DNA of 64,000 nt, from contig NZ_AUJU01000021.1 of the NCBI RefSeq assembly GCF_000424385.1, positions 50,565 to 114,564 of the forward strand, read 5' to 3'. Origin of the DNA: Butyrivibrio sp. LC3010 (GTDB taxonomy: Bacteria; Bacillota; Clostridia; Lachnospirales; Lachnospiraceae). The stretch's first letter is position 1. The number at the start of each line of letters is the position of its first letter. Of the stretch, positions 1 through 8,133 are shown piece after piece. Below the pieces are notes generated by a model that saw nothing but the letters and a program-made list of their open reading frames with translations, was not told the DNA's origin and did not search any database. The position numbers and the translations under genes were made by a program.

Positions 1-282
1 AATGAGCCCTACACATATAGCTCTGATAAGATCCGTTATCACCATGATCAGCTTCTTGTTCTGACGTTCAACCCAGGGACCTGCCAGGGGAGTCAGGATA
101 ATTGTAGGGATACGGTTCAGGGCATAAATAAGAGCTGACCAGCTGGCCTGACCTGTGATTTCATATACGATCCATGAAGACGCGATGGCATCCACTGAAT
201 CACCGAAGCGGTTGATGAGCTCTGCTGATAAGCTCTTACGATAGTTTCTGTTCTGGAATAATTCACGAATCTCTGCTTTCAT
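1..282 (-). CDS. MFS transporter, N-terminal part (runs off the window)
   Basis: The reading frame on the minus strand starts at ATG 282 behind a GGAGAA ribosome site and is still open at base 1, giving 94 residues. The N-terminus has the usual MFS entry, a short cytoplasmic helix with FQNRNYRK, then a first membrane segment (DSVDAIASSWIVYEITG) and a second after IYALNRIPT, followed by the basic ERQNKK loop that corresponds to the conserved MFS loop between TM2 and TM3. It most resembles drug or siderophore exporters of the MFS_3 type; the substrate cannot be told. Its promoter at about 332-360 is bracketed by inverted repeats, so it is probably repressor controlled. Confidence 0.8.
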   Translation of the reverse strand, partial: MKAEIRELFQNRNYRKSLSAELINRFGDSVDAIASSWIVYEITGQASWSALIYALNRIPTIILTPLAGPWVERQNKKLIMVITDLIRAICVGLI

Positions 283-297
283 ATGGGTTCTCCTGCA

Positions 298-384
298 TTA
301 GATATTTGTCTAACAGTTATTTGATGAATATAAAATATCATAATATTCGATGTGTGTCAAACATAAATGTTAGATATATATCTA
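298..384 (-). promoter_or_regulatory. Promoter and two putative operators of the MFS gene
   Basis: Read on the minus strand there is a TTGACA box (plus positions 355-360), a 17-bp spacer and a TATTTT box (332-337). A perfect 14-bp palindrome TAGATATATATCTA lies just upstream (371-384), and a related imperfect palindrome TTAGAnnnnnnTCTAA (298-313) lies just downstream of the predicted start point. Two like sites around one promoter fit a MarR- or TetR-type dimeric repressor. No regulator gene is visible next to it inside the window. Confidence 0.55.
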
Positions 385-417
385 TTGATACATAAAATGC
401 TATGCACTATTATAGAA

Positions 418-443
418 AAGACAGAGCTAGATGGCTCTGTCTT
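418..443 (-). terminator. Rho-independent terminator, minus strand
   Basis: A perfect 10-bp stem (418-427 with 434-443) around a 6-nt loop is followed, on the minus strand, by TTTTCTATAATA. It probably closed the minus-strand gene whose decayed remains lie at 530-905. Confidence 0.55.
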
Positions 444-529
444 CTGATAAATTAAAACTATGTCATTGTTGGCGGCAAACTCCGCCTTATATTTTTATTC
501 GTCTGCAATTGTAGGATTAGCAAACAGTG

Positions 530-905
530 CTACATGCGAACATGTGCGATTAAATTCGGATTTGATGCGACGAATGCGCCAAGGTTCCTATAGTCATTTC
601 TCATTTTAAAAGCAGTTATGAGATCTACAATATACCAGGTATTAAAAATTAGATAGAATAGCATTCTTCCTGCAGTTATCCTGTTATTCATTTTCAGCTT
701 TATTGCACATATTTCTGCAGGAATTACTGTAGTTGAAAATATTAAAGCATCAACCGCAATGAGTATAGGTAAAAAAAGATCCCCACGCCTGCCAAAGCCA
801 TTAAAACAGAAAAAATACCAGTGGCCAGCACAAAATATATAATGTCAATAGATTTTTCATCTCCCGATGGATGTATATTACCCCATGAAATTTTAGGAGT
901 TATTT
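530..905 (-). pseudogene. Decayed small membrane-protein gene
   Basis: The minus strand carries a coding-like frame (PKISWGNIHPSGDEK, then a hydrophobic stretch ending LMALAGVGIFF) that begins without a start codon after an in-frame stop near 905. At the run of seven A on the plus strand (771-777) the coding sense jumps to another frame, which continues GRRGDLFLPILIAVDALIF and later LIFNTWYIVDLITAF to a TAG at 530-532. One extra base in the run would restore a continuous protein. The lost start and frameshift suggest a pseudogene; the family is not recognised beyond a small multi-span membrane protein. Confidence 0.5.
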
Positions 906-1141
906 CTTACGCCTGTCATTTAAGAGGACTATAATGCAGACTGTGTCTGGGATATAATCTATAGAGAATATAAAACGGACGGAAAGTTAAAGAGGAATTA
1001 GAATTATTCAGGATATAAGAATGATTTCTTCAGTACCAAAGGAAGCAAGAGAGGTGCAGGTGGTGGTACAATAAATGTATCTAAAAAGAAAAGATCTGAA
1101 GGATATCTGGAGATGGATGGTAAAGTATTGTTTATGTTTCT
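906..1141 (+). other. Leader region of the symporter gene
   Basis: No complete gene is visible. From about 1000 to 1145 there is a short open plus frame (NDFFSTKGSKRGAGG and onwards) that lacks a start codon after a TAG and may be the tail of a lost gene. It runs into the ribosome binding site of the next gene. Confidence 0.3.
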
Positions 1142-1155
1142 AAGGAGGAGTGGGT

Positions 1156-2700
1156 TTGGAAAAGTTACTTTATTTTATTACTACAGTATGCGCGAAAATA
1201 CAGGTCGTATCTGACCTTTTCTGGGATTTTCCTACGAATTTTGGGTGGTATTCAAGTATTCCGATATTAGGGAATTTCTCGCTTGCAATCATTCTTCTTA
1301 TTGGCTCAGGAATCTATTTTTCTATCAGACTAAGGTTCATTCAGGTACGAAAGTTTAAGCATGGCATAGATGTTCTGAAAAACAGTAAAGCGAAGACAGG
1401 TATATCACCATTAGCATCCTTTTTCTTATCGACTGCAATGAGAGTGGGGCCGGGAAATATCCTTGGTGTCACCGGAGCTGTTTCTGTGGGCGGTCCGGGA
1501 GCTCTTCTTTGGATGTGGATTTCTGCATTCTTTGGAATGGCTACAGCCTTTGTGGAGTCTACACTCTCACAGATTTTCAAGGAAGAGAAAAACGGAGAGT
1601 ATATCGGTGGTATGTCTTTCTATGGACGAAGATTACTGAAAAACTCCGCTGTAGTCGGAGTTGTGCTTTCACTTATGTATATCATTTATGCTATTCTCTG
1701 TTTCCCGGCACAGGGTTTTAACACTGTATCGGCTATGGGACAGATATGCAGTATCATCAGTGGAACAGAGCTTCCTACAACACACATGGTATATTGGATA
1801 GGATTTGCAATAATCATTATTGCTACAGTATCCGTATCTTTTGGTGGAACAAAGAAAATTTCAAAAGTTACTGATGTGCTTGTTCCCATCATGGCAGTTG
1901 TATATGTGGCTACTGTACTGATTCTGATAGTTATTAACTTTAGACGTATTCCGTGGTTTTTCTATGCTGTGATTACAGAAGCGTTCAAACCGGAAGCAGT
2001 TTTTGGCGGAGCATTTGGAGTGGCGCTTATGCAGGGAGTAAAAAGAGGTCTTATGTCCAATGAAGCAGGACAGGGTACCATTACAATGCCGGCAGCTGCT
2101 TCAGATGCTGCACACCCATGTGATCAGGGATGTGTGCAGGCAATTGGCGTATTCCTTGATACTATCGTAATCTGTACGCTCACCGGTTTCGTTGTAATCA
2201 TGGGCAGGGTATGGCTTACTGATGCGGCAGATGCATGGTTTGAACTTGGAAAACTCCCCAAGTATCTGGCATCTGTAGCAGAGCTGACACCGGGGACTTC
2301 TTTTAACAGCATAGTGACACTTCTTGTATCCCTTTGTTTTGGGCTTTTCGCATTTACCTGCCTTCTCGGATTTATGTCATTTTCAGAGATCTGTGCAAAC
2401 AGAATCAGTAAAAAGGCAGCATTTATCAATTTAATAAGGCTAATTGACATAGCAGTTATATGCTTTGGAATGCTTACATCCATTGTGGGCCTGGATCTTG
2501 GCGCACTGTGGGATTTGTCTGATTTTGCCAACATTCTGATTGCTTACTGTAATATACCGCTTTTGTACATTGGATTTAAATATGTGAAAATGGCTCAGGA
2601 GCATTTTGAAAAGAACGATGGAACGCCGTTTACGTCAAAAGTAATCGGAACTGATGTGGAGATTTGGGACAAAAAAGCGAAGTTGCTGTCTATCTTATGA
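1156..2700 (+). CDS. Sodium:alanine/glycine symporter family protein (AGCS)
   Basis: A roughly 514-residue polytopic protein of the AGCS family, which couples uptake of alanine or glycine to sodium at the cytoplasmic membrane. Visible signatures are VGPGNILGVTGAVSVGGPGA near residue 100 and GLMSNEAGQGTITMPAAA near residue 300, followed by HPCDQGCVQAIGVFLDT, all typical of the family, with about ten hydrophobic segments. A GTG at 1150 extends the frame, but the AAGGAGG at 1142-1148 would touch it; TTG at 1156 has the normal 7-nt spacing and is chosen. Length is slightly above the 450-500 usual for the family. It stands alone, with no operon partner. Confidence 0.92.
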   Translation: MEKLLYFITTVCAKIQVVSDLFWDFPTNFGWYSSIPILGNFSLAIILLIGSGIYFSIRLRFIQVRKFKHGIDVLKNSKAKTGISPLASFFLSTAMRVGPGNILGVTGAVSVGGPGALLWMWISAFFGMATAFVESTLSQIFKEEKNGEYIGGMSFYGRRLLKNSAVVGVVLSLMYIIYAILCFPAQGFNTVSAMGQICSIISGTELPTTHMVYWIGFAIIIIATVSVSFGGTKKISKVTDVLVPIMAVVYVATVLILIVINFRRIPWFFYAVITEAFKPEAVFGGAFGVALMQGVKRGLMSNEAGQGTITMPAAASDAAHPCDQGCVQAIGVFLDTIVICTLTGFVVIMGRVWLTDAADAWFELGKLPKYLASVAELTPGTSFNSIVTLLVSLCFGLFAFTCLLGFMSFSEICANRISKKAAFINLIRLIDIAVICFGMLTSIVGLDLGALWDLSDFANILIAYCNIPLLYIGFKYVKMAQEHFEKNDGTPFTSKVIGTDVEIWDKKAKLLSIL

Positions 2701-2752
2701 ATAGTGAAGTAGTAAATATTCCAAGTATAAGTGAAGTGAGGCAGGGTTAAAT

Positions 2753-3193
2753 ATGATTCGCAAAGCAGAAAAGAAAGATCTGTCTAGGATTGCAGAAATT
2801 CTGGTGTTTGTAAAAAGAATAAAATATCGACCTATTTTCAAAAATGATGATTATTCTTTTAAAGACTTACAAGTTATCAAGGTAGCAAAAGAGTATGGCA
2901 ATCCTAAAAGATTAGATAATACTTGGGTTTATGATGATGGAATAGTTAAAGGGATGATTCATATTGAAGGAACTGAGGTTGCTGAATTGTACGTAGATTA
3001 TTTCTTTTGGAATCAAAGCATTGGAGCAGATCTCATAGAATTTGCAAAAGAGAAGTTCAGTGTAAATACTCTTTGGGCGTTGGAAAAGAACTTAGAAGCG
3101 ATTAAGTTCTATGAAAAGCATGGATTTCATGATAGCGGAGATAGAAAGCTTGAGGAAGGAACAACTGAGTATCTGATAAGAATGGAGCGATAA
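2753..3193 (+). CDS. GNAT family N-acetyltransferase
   Basis: A compact 146-residue GNAT fold protein expected to transfer an acetyl group from acetyl-CoA to an amine. It begins MIRKAEKKDLSRIAEI, the normal beta1-alpha1 opening, has a central EGTEVAELYVDYFFWNQSIGADL stretch equivalent to the acetyl-CoA loop (though without a clean RxxGxG/A), and ends with the family hallmark ALEKNLEAIKFYEKHGF. The degraded pyrophosphate loop makes activity uncertain. The substrate is not predictable. Only a weak ribosome site is visible. The stop codon lies in a sequence that recurs at 7279. Confidence 0.85.
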   Translation: MIRKAEKKDLSRIAEILVFVKRIKYRPIFKNDDYSFKDLQVIKVAKEYGNPKRLDNTWVYDDGIVKGMIHIEGTEVAELYVDYFFWNQSIGADLIEFAKEKFSVNTLWALEKNLEAIKFYEKHGFHDSGDRKLEEGTTEYLIRMER

Positions 3194-3295
3194 ATTACTG
3201 TTAAATGGTTTTTTTTCTGATATATAGAACTATGTTTTTGTAGGTTGGAGAAGGGGATTTTTAGTTGATAAGGAATAATACGAGGATAAGCCTAA

Positions 3296-3718
3296 ATGAA
3301 AGAGTATTTATATCATGGATCCCCAAATAAACTTGATAAGCTGATACCTAATCAGGCACATGATGTGGGATTTGAGGAAGGATGCCAGTTAGCTGTATAT
3401 GCTACTTCAAATAAGAATATGGCTATTTGTTTTGCGCTCGGATGTATTTCAGACGGAGAGGATGCAGAACGTATCATGATGCCAGAATATGGGGATAAAA
3501 TGATTTTCAAGCACTGCCATCCAAATTATGGAGGAAAAGGATATTTATACTTTCTTGATAAGAGAAAGTTTAAACCAGCGATGGGATCACAGTGGGTATG
3601 CTATGAAGAAATAGTACCAGATGATGTTATCGAAATAAGTGTGGATGATTACCTGGATTTGTGTGTTGTAGAGAATAATATGATTCTTGTGAGGGATGAA
3701 CATGAAAAAATGGTATGA
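3296..3718 (+). CDS. Hypothetical protein, YHGSP-type N-terminus
   Basis: A 140-residue soluble protein without a signal peptide. The start MKEYLYHGSPNKLDKLIPN followed by LAVYATSNKNMAICFALG resembles the opening of ADP-ribosyltransferase-fold proteins (a YHGS strand, then a ATxxxxxAxxFA helix), but the catalytic glutamate region cannot be placed with confidence, so the function is left open. GAGGATAAG precedes the ATG. Its 3' end overlaps the next gene, which suggests co-translation with the TIGR04076 protein. Confidence 0.7.
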   Translation: MKEYLYHGSPNKLDKLIPNQAHDVGFEEGCQLAVYATSNKNMAICFALGCISDGEDAERIMMPEYGDKMIFKHCHPNYGGKGYLYFLDKRKFKPAMGSQWVCYEEIVPDDVIEISVDDYLDLCVVENNMILVRDEHEKMV

Positions 3719-4067
3719 CGAAGAATATGAATTTACGGTAGAGGTAACAGGTTTTCTGCATGGAGATCATACGGAGCGATACTGTCGTAATGGCGAGGAA
3801 ATCGGAGATAAATACACATGCACCTATGGATGTCCTGTTAACAAGGATGGATATGGAATCTGTTCAAAGACCATGATGATGTTATACCCTCTTATGGAAG
3901 CGATAAGAAGCGGCGGAGATTTGGAGAATCTTGGTGGTGACAGCAAATATACGAAAACCATAGTATGCCCCGATGGCTGCGTAATGTTCAAACTAACTGC
4001 CAGACCATTAGGAAATGAGAATTTTCATAAGGGTGGATTCTGGGATTATCCGGATCAAACAGTTTAA
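3702..4067 (+). CDS. TIGR04076 family protein
   Basis: A 121-residue protein recognised as TIGR04076, a small family of unknown function common in anaerobes. Features are the opening FTVEVTGFLHGDHTERYCRNGEEIGDKY, a GCPVNKDGYGICSKTMMMLYPLMEAIRSGG core with two cysteines, and CPDGCVMFKLTA near the end. Four or five conserved cysteines suggest a metal or Fe-S site, which is inference. ATG 3702 is preferred over 3696 because GAGGG (3691-3695) then has a 6-nt spacer. It overlaps the preceding gene by 17 bases. Confidence 0.8.
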   Translation: MKKWYDEEYEFTVEVTGFLHGDHTERYCRNGEEIGDKYTCTYGCPVNKDGYGICSKTMMMLYPLMEAIRSGGDLENLGGDSKYTKTIVCPDGCVMFKLTARPLGNENFHKGGFWDYPDQTV

Positions 4068-4192
4068 AGGGATTGCAAAACTAATAGCACTTCCTGATTT
4101 TTCAAAAATTGTCAAAATTATAGCATAGCGGAGATGATGGGCTGACAGTTAAGGAGTCGGATATAGTGGAAGCAATGATTGCGTACATTAAA

Positions 4193-4216
4193 AGAAGATT
4201 CCTTCCGGAATCTTCT
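4193..4216 (-). terminator. Terminator of the small minus-strand gene
   Basis: A 10-bp perfect stem (4193-4202 with 4207-4216) and TTCC/GGAA loop is followed on the minus strand by TTTT. It lies 24 bases past the stop of the 54-residue gene at 4240. Confidence 0.65.
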
Positions 4217-4239
4217 GGAAATAGTCATTTCTATATATT

Positions 4240-4404
4240 TCACCAAACGTAGGCTACTGCGTTAGCTATGTCTTCTGTGATGGTGTTATCTTTAACTAGC
4301 TTCTTAAGCCATTTATTAAGCTTGCCTACCTTGTGGTTAGTCTGGATAAAGTGAATCTTCTTGCCATTTACATCATTTGAAAGAAACAGTTCGTATGTGT
4401 ACAT
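4240..4404 (-). CDS. Small hypothetical protein (54 aa)
   Basis: The minus strand encodes MYTYELFLSNDVNGKKIHF followed by a basic helix (KVGKLNKWLKKLVKD) and TITEDIANAVAYVW, then TGA. GGAGG sits 9 nt upstream of the ATG and a terminator hairpin with T-run follows the stop (4193-4216), so a real transcription unit is likely although the gene is short. It has no signal peptide or membrane span. I do not recognise the family. Confidence 0.7.
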   Translation of the reverse strand: MYTYELFLSNDVNGKKIHFIQTNHKVGKLNKWLKKLVKDNTITEDIANAVAYVW

Positions 4405-4549
4405 AAGAGAAAACCTCCAAAAAAATCATCTTATTTGTTCCATTCGTTTTGGCCATTTGAATGTTCTTTTTGCGCGTCTGAGAAATATATCGATGGGTGG
4501 GTGAAAAATCTTTAGGGGTTTTCTAAATGTTTTTTTTATATCTTTTTAA

Positions 4550-4855
4550 TGGCCAATTTGTGAAATAAAATTTCAAATAATTGAGTGTTTTACAATATTG
4601 TTTGATATATCTGCCAGAGACCAGTCAGATACTTGGGGAAAATTTGTGCCGAAAGATGTGGATTTATGATCCCATTTGCAGGACACACAAAATCCACACC
4701 GATAGAACATAACTTTGTGGATAATCACTTCTATTTTTTCTTCGAATGTGGATAAAATTCCAGCGGCTTTAGGAAAATAAGAGTTGGTAGCAAAGTTAAT
4801 TGAATCCCGAGCCAATGCAATAGATTTAGCAGATAGGCTAAAGCTGAGAAGCTAA
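4550..4855 (+). pseudogene. Possible decayed reading frame
   Basis: One plus frame reads like protein over 100 codons (FDISARDQSDTWGKFVPKD early, ELVAKLIESRANAIDLADR at the end) but is broken by TGA, TAG and TAA codons in the same frame and has no start. It could be a relic of a larger enzyme; the family is not identifiable by eye. Chance similarity cannot be excluded. Confidence 0.25.
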
Positions 4856-5064
4856 AAAAGGAGTGCTTTCTGGTGTAAAATGGTATAGATGAGCTTTTGG
4901 CAAGTATAAACGAAAGAAATGAACCCGTTATTCAGGGGAATAGTCTGTGCTGCAAAAAGATGAAAAAGGAACATCCTTTTTCAACATGTTCTAATAGATA
5001 TGCGATTATTAGAGGCGGGACTGAATCCCGAGAGTATAATAGCAGTAGTCTGAGGAGGAAAAGT

Positions 5065-5631
5065 ATGAATGCTAGAGAGTATCTTGATATTTTGCATGTG
5101 GCTGAGAGATTAAAGGATACACCACGCCACTGCACGACGACAAATCGCAGAACTGAGAGTGTGGCAGAACATAGCTGGCGAATTTCTCTTATGGCTCTTT
5201 TATTGAGGCATGAATTTAAGGACATCGATATAGATAAAGTCATAGACATGTGTATCATCCATGATCTTGGGGAGTGCTTTACCGGTGACATTCCTACATT
5301 TATAAAAACCGATGATGACAGAGAAGTCGAAGATTCCCTTTTGAATAGATGGGTCCAATCTCTTCCAGAGGAAATATCAAATGACTTTTCTGAGTTATAT
5401 AAGGAAATGGATGCTCAGGAAACAAAAGAAGCCAAGCTCTATAAAGCCTTGGACAAGCTTGAAGCACTGATCCAACATAACGAATCTCCGATTGATACGT
5501 GGTCAGAAAATGAGTATGAACTAAACAAAACATATGCGTTTGATACTGTGAATTTCTCAGAATGGCTCACTGAGCTAAGGAAAGTTATTCTCGAGGATAC
5601 ATTAAAAAAGATTGATGAAAGTGTACAGTAA
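5065..5631 (+). CDS. HD domain-containing protein (YfbR/HDDC2-like phosphohydrolase)
   Basis: A 188-residue HD-superfamily metal phosphohydrolase. Metal ligands are visible in SVAEHSWRIS (first His), IIHDLGECFTGD (the HD pair) and a later Asp in KALDKLEAL. The order and size match YfbR/HDDC2-type 5'-deoxynucleotidases that hydrolyse dNMPs; substrate assignment is inference. The frame is open upstream, but TGAGGAGGA at 5051-5059 fixes ATG 5065 as the start. A secreted nuclease gene follows after 50 bases, so the two may be co-transcribed. Confidence 0.85.
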   Translation: MNAREYLDILHVAERLKDTPRHCTTTNRRTESVAEHSWRISLMALLLRHEFKDIDIDKVIDMCIIHDLGECFTGDIPTFIKTDDDREVEDSLLNRWVQSLPEEISNDFSELYKEMDAQETKEAKLYKALDKLEALIQHNESPIDTWSENEYELNKTYAFDTVNFSEWLTELRKVILEDTLKKIDESVQ

Positions 5632-5681
5632 AGTATGATAGATGAGCTTAGATCGTTCTCAATGAAAGAGGACAGATGGTT

Positions 5682-6641
5682 ATGAAAAAAATGCGTAAGA
5701 CTAACTTCATTTTGATGTTTTTTCTTACAGTTTTCATAGTTGCTGCGAATATTATTGGAAGCAGAGCTTATGTAAAGAAGGCAACTACTGATGCTGATAT
5801 TCCTGCTTATAATGGCAGTCCATCGGTTATACTAAACGAAAATGAACCGGAGTTTAAAACTGATGAGATAACAGCGGTATCATTTGAGAGATATGGTGAA
5901 CTTGATGATCTTGGCAGATGTACTACCGCCATGGCATCAATCGGCAGGGAACTTATGCCTACAAAGGACAGAGAGTCTATCACCATGGTTAAGCCAACCG
6001 GTTGGGAGCAGAAGAAATATCCTGGACTTGTAGATTCAGATCCTCCGTATCTCTATAATAGATGCCATATGATCGGGTTCCAACTGACTGGAGAGAATGC
6101 GAATGAGCAGAATCTTATAACGGGAACCAGATACATGAATGTGGAGGGCATGCTTCCTTATGAAAATGAAGTAGCGGAATATGTGCATAGTACCGGGAAT
6201 CATGTAATGTACAGGGTTACGCCGGTGTTTGAAGAGAATAATCTTCTGTGCGATGGTGTGAAGATCGAGGCATTATCTGTTGAAGATGGCGGTAAGGGTG
6301 TCAGTTTCAATGTGTTCTGCTATAACGTGCAGCCTGGTGTGATTATAGATTATTCTGATGGATCTAATAAGCTGGATAAGGATTACAAGACAACTCAAAG
6401 TGAGAATGCTGATCATAGTAAGGCAGCAGATCAGAACAACAATAAAGGGCAGGCTGATGAAAAGGTTGCTTCTGATAAAACATATTCCTATATTGGGAAC
6501 AGGAATTCACATGTGTTCCATTATCCGGATTGTAACAGTGTGAAGGATATGAAGGAAAAGAATAAGGTTTATTTTGAGGATGTCACTAGATATGAGGTTA
6601 TAGAAAATGGGTTTAGGCCTTGTCAAAACTGTAAGCCATAA
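5682..6641 (+). CDS. Secreted DNA/RNA non-specific endonuclease with C-terminal Ada-like metal-binding module
   Basis: About 319 residues. An N-terminal hydrophobic segment (NFILMFFLTVFIVAANIIG) acts as signal or anchor. The core (about 60-220) is a beta-beta-alpha-metal nuclease of the EndA/Spd type: YNRCHMIGFQLTG carries the catalytic His region and ENANEQNLITGTRYMN the metal-binding Asn. A Lys/Asn/Gln-rich linker leads to a last 50-residue module with HVFHYPDCNSVKDM and FRPCQNCKP, the pattern of the small Ada-type zinc module often found on secreted nucleases. It probably digests extracellular DNA. ATG 5682 has better spacing from AAAGAGGA than ATG 5676. Confidence 0.88.
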   Translation: MKKMRKTNFILMFFLTVFIVAANIIGSRAYVKKATTDADIPAYNGSPSVILNENEPEFKTDEITAVSFERYGELDDLGRCTTAMASIGRELMPTKDRESITMVKPTGWEQKKYPGLVDSDPPYLYNRCHMIGFQLTGENANEQNLITGTRYMNVEGMLPYENEVAEYVHSTGNHVMYRVTPVFEENNLLCDGVKIEALSVEDGGKGVSFNVFCYNVQPGVIIDYSDGSNKLDKDYKTTQSENADHSKAADQNNNKGQADEKVASDKTYSYIGNRNSHVFHYPDCNSVKDMKEKNKVYFEDVTRYEVIENGFRPCQNCKP

Positions 6642-6701
6642 GGAAATATGAAAAAGTAATTGAATATCAGATATGTTTGGAATAAACAAATCAGTGCAAA
6701 G

Positions 6702-6739
6702 CAGGCCGTTATGAGTGTATCATGCGGTCTGTTTTTTCT
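6702..6739 (+). terminator. Terminator after the nuclease gene
   Basis: CAGGCCG (6702-6708) pairs with CGGTCTG (6725-6731) with an inner ATGA/TCAT pairing, followed by TTTTTT. Confidence 0.65.
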
Positions 6740-6986
6740 TGCGTGGTATATACACTATCAGAAACTTTTTTCGTTATCTATTATAGAGGATTAAAAATAG
6801 TTATTTTGCGTTCTTGGATATACACAATAACGTAAAAAATAAATATCATATTTTTACAAGGATCAGTAACAAACCACATAAATGGATAGTGGTGGACAAT
6901 GAGTGATAAAACTGGGATAGAAGAGTTGCTAATATTACAACTGAAGCACGGTAATAAAGAAAAACAGATTTTGAGAGAGGTATGTA
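6740..6986 (+). other. Intergenic region before the zinc-ribbon gene
   Basis: AT-rich sequence. A short open frame from 6899 starts plausibly (MSDKTGIEELLILQLKHGN) but then only shadows the next gene in another frame, so it is not called. No clear promoter is seen. Confidence 0.3.
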
Positions 6987-7208
6987 ATGATGAAGGGTAT
7001 GGTATTTGTAAAAAGACTAACAATGGTATTTACACTTGTAGCAGTCATTGCAGTAGCTTCATTAAATGGAATGCTGAAAGTAGAAGCAGCAAAGACTCAG
7101 ATGATGGAGATAAACTGCCCTCATTGTCATGAAAATACAACAGTAGATGTTATGCAGGATGATGTAGAATGCACAAACTGCTTTGTAAATATTCACATAG
7201 ATGGCTGA
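6987..7208 (+). CDS. Small secreted or membrane-anchored zinc-ribbon protein
   Basis: A 73-residue protein with a basic start and hydrophobic N-terminal segment (TMVFTLVAVIAVASLNGML) ending near VEAA, a plausible signal peptidase site, followed by a compact double CxxC: CPHC then CTNC spaced about 20 residues apart. This is a zinc-ribbon-like knuckle on the outside of the cell. GAGAGG at 6974-6980 supports the start. No known family is recognised; a terminator follows. Confidence 0.7.
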   Translation: MMKGMVFVKRLTMVFTLVAVIAVASLNGMLKVEAAKTQMMEINCPHCHENTTVDVMQDDVECTNCFVNIHIDG

Positions 7209-7263
7209 GCAGCATTGTTACAAGAACGGGCTATCAAAATGAGTTTAATATGTTAGAAAAATT

Positions 7264-7304
7264 GCCATTTGACAGAGCAAATTACTGTTAAATGGCTCTT
7301 TTTC
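7264..7304 (+). terminator. Terminator after the zinc-ribbon gene
   Basis: GCCATTT (7264-7270) pairs with AAATGGC (7289-7295), continued inside by ACAG/CTGT, and is followed by TCTTTTTC. Its right half recurs at 3193. Confidence 0.65.
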
Positions 7305-7455
7305 TGTTATAGTAAAATATATTTTTGTTGGAGAGTGTAGGTGAAGGTTGTTTCATCTGCATATTTAAAGCAGAGAAAGGCGCTCCGCCAGGAATTTTTA
7401 TTATGTTGGATATAAGAAGCAGCTTTTAAAGAGGTTGCTAAGTGATGATTAGTAC

Positions 7456-7516
7456 AGTACATTGTTTCTTAAATAACCGGATCGAATTAGACCAGTTATT
7501 TTGCTAACGATGTACT
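7456..7516 (+). repeat. Long imperfect hairpin upstream of the chromate transporter genes
   Basis: AGTACATTGTT (7456-7466) pairs with 7506-7516 through 11 bp (one G-U), and AAATAAC (7471-7477) pairs with GTTATTT (7495-7501) inside. It lies about 50 bases before the transporter start and may be an RNA structure or a small mobile-element relic. Confidence 0.45.
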
Positions 7517-7563
7517 AATAGTATTGTTCACTGATAAAACTAATAGTTAGACGGTAGGATACA

Positions 7564-8133
7564 ATGGTAGAGTTATTTCTGACTTTTGCAAAGATCGGGC
7601 TTTTCACCTTTGGAGGTGGATATGCCATGATCTCTATTATTATAAATATATGCGTAGCGAAGAAAAAATGGATAACACATGATGAGATGATGAATGTAGC
7701 AGTGATTGCAGAATCAACACCGGGACCGATTGCTATTAACTGTGCGACTTATGTGGGTTATAAGAAAAAAGGTATTAGGGGAGCAATTGCAGCTACTTTG
7801 GGCGTTGTGTTTCCGTCTTTTATCATAATCTATCTGATTTCTATATTTCTTAACAATTTTCTGGAGATTACATGGGTAGTAAATGCCTTTAAGGGAATCC
7901 GGGTTGCAGTGGGACTGTTGATTCTTGATGCAGGCCTTAATATGATAAAGAAGATGAAAAAGAAAGTGTTTCAGATGGCTGTCGTGTGCTGTTCTTTTAC
8001 TGCCATGATGCTGATCAACATTTTCGCGTGGAATTTTTCTTCAATCCTGCTTATGCTTATTGCTGCAATAATAAGCCTCCTGGTTTTGGGGGTTCAAGAA
8101 GCACGATCCGGAAACGGGGGTGATCTTAAATGA
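7564..8133 (+). CDS. Chromate transporter, first short CHR subunit
   Basis: A 189-residue membrane protein corresponding to one half of a ChrA chromate/anion transporter. The CHR signature is visible: FTFGGGYAMISII near residue 15, AESTPGPIAINCATYVGY near residue 55 and GAIAATLGVVFPSFIII. Short CHR proteins work as a pair of antiparallel half-transporters, and the second half follows with a 4-bp ATGA overlap. The chromate or sulfate-related substrate is known for the family but not proven here. GGTAGGA precedes the start. Confidence 0.9.
   Translation: MVELFLTFAKIGLFTFGGGYAMISIIINICVAKKKWITHDEMMNVAVIAESTPGPIAINCATYVGYKKKGIRGAIAATLGVVFPSFIIIYLISIFLNNFLEITWVVNAFKGIRVAVGLLILDAGLNMIKKMKKKVFQMAVVCCSFTAMMLINIFAWNFSSILLMLIAAIISLLVLGVQEARSGNGGDLK

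Noticed and set aside
6899..7132. 77-codon ORF with a sensible start
   Set aside because: Two thirds of it shadows the zinc-ribbon gene in another frame, which has the better ribosome site and signal peptide.
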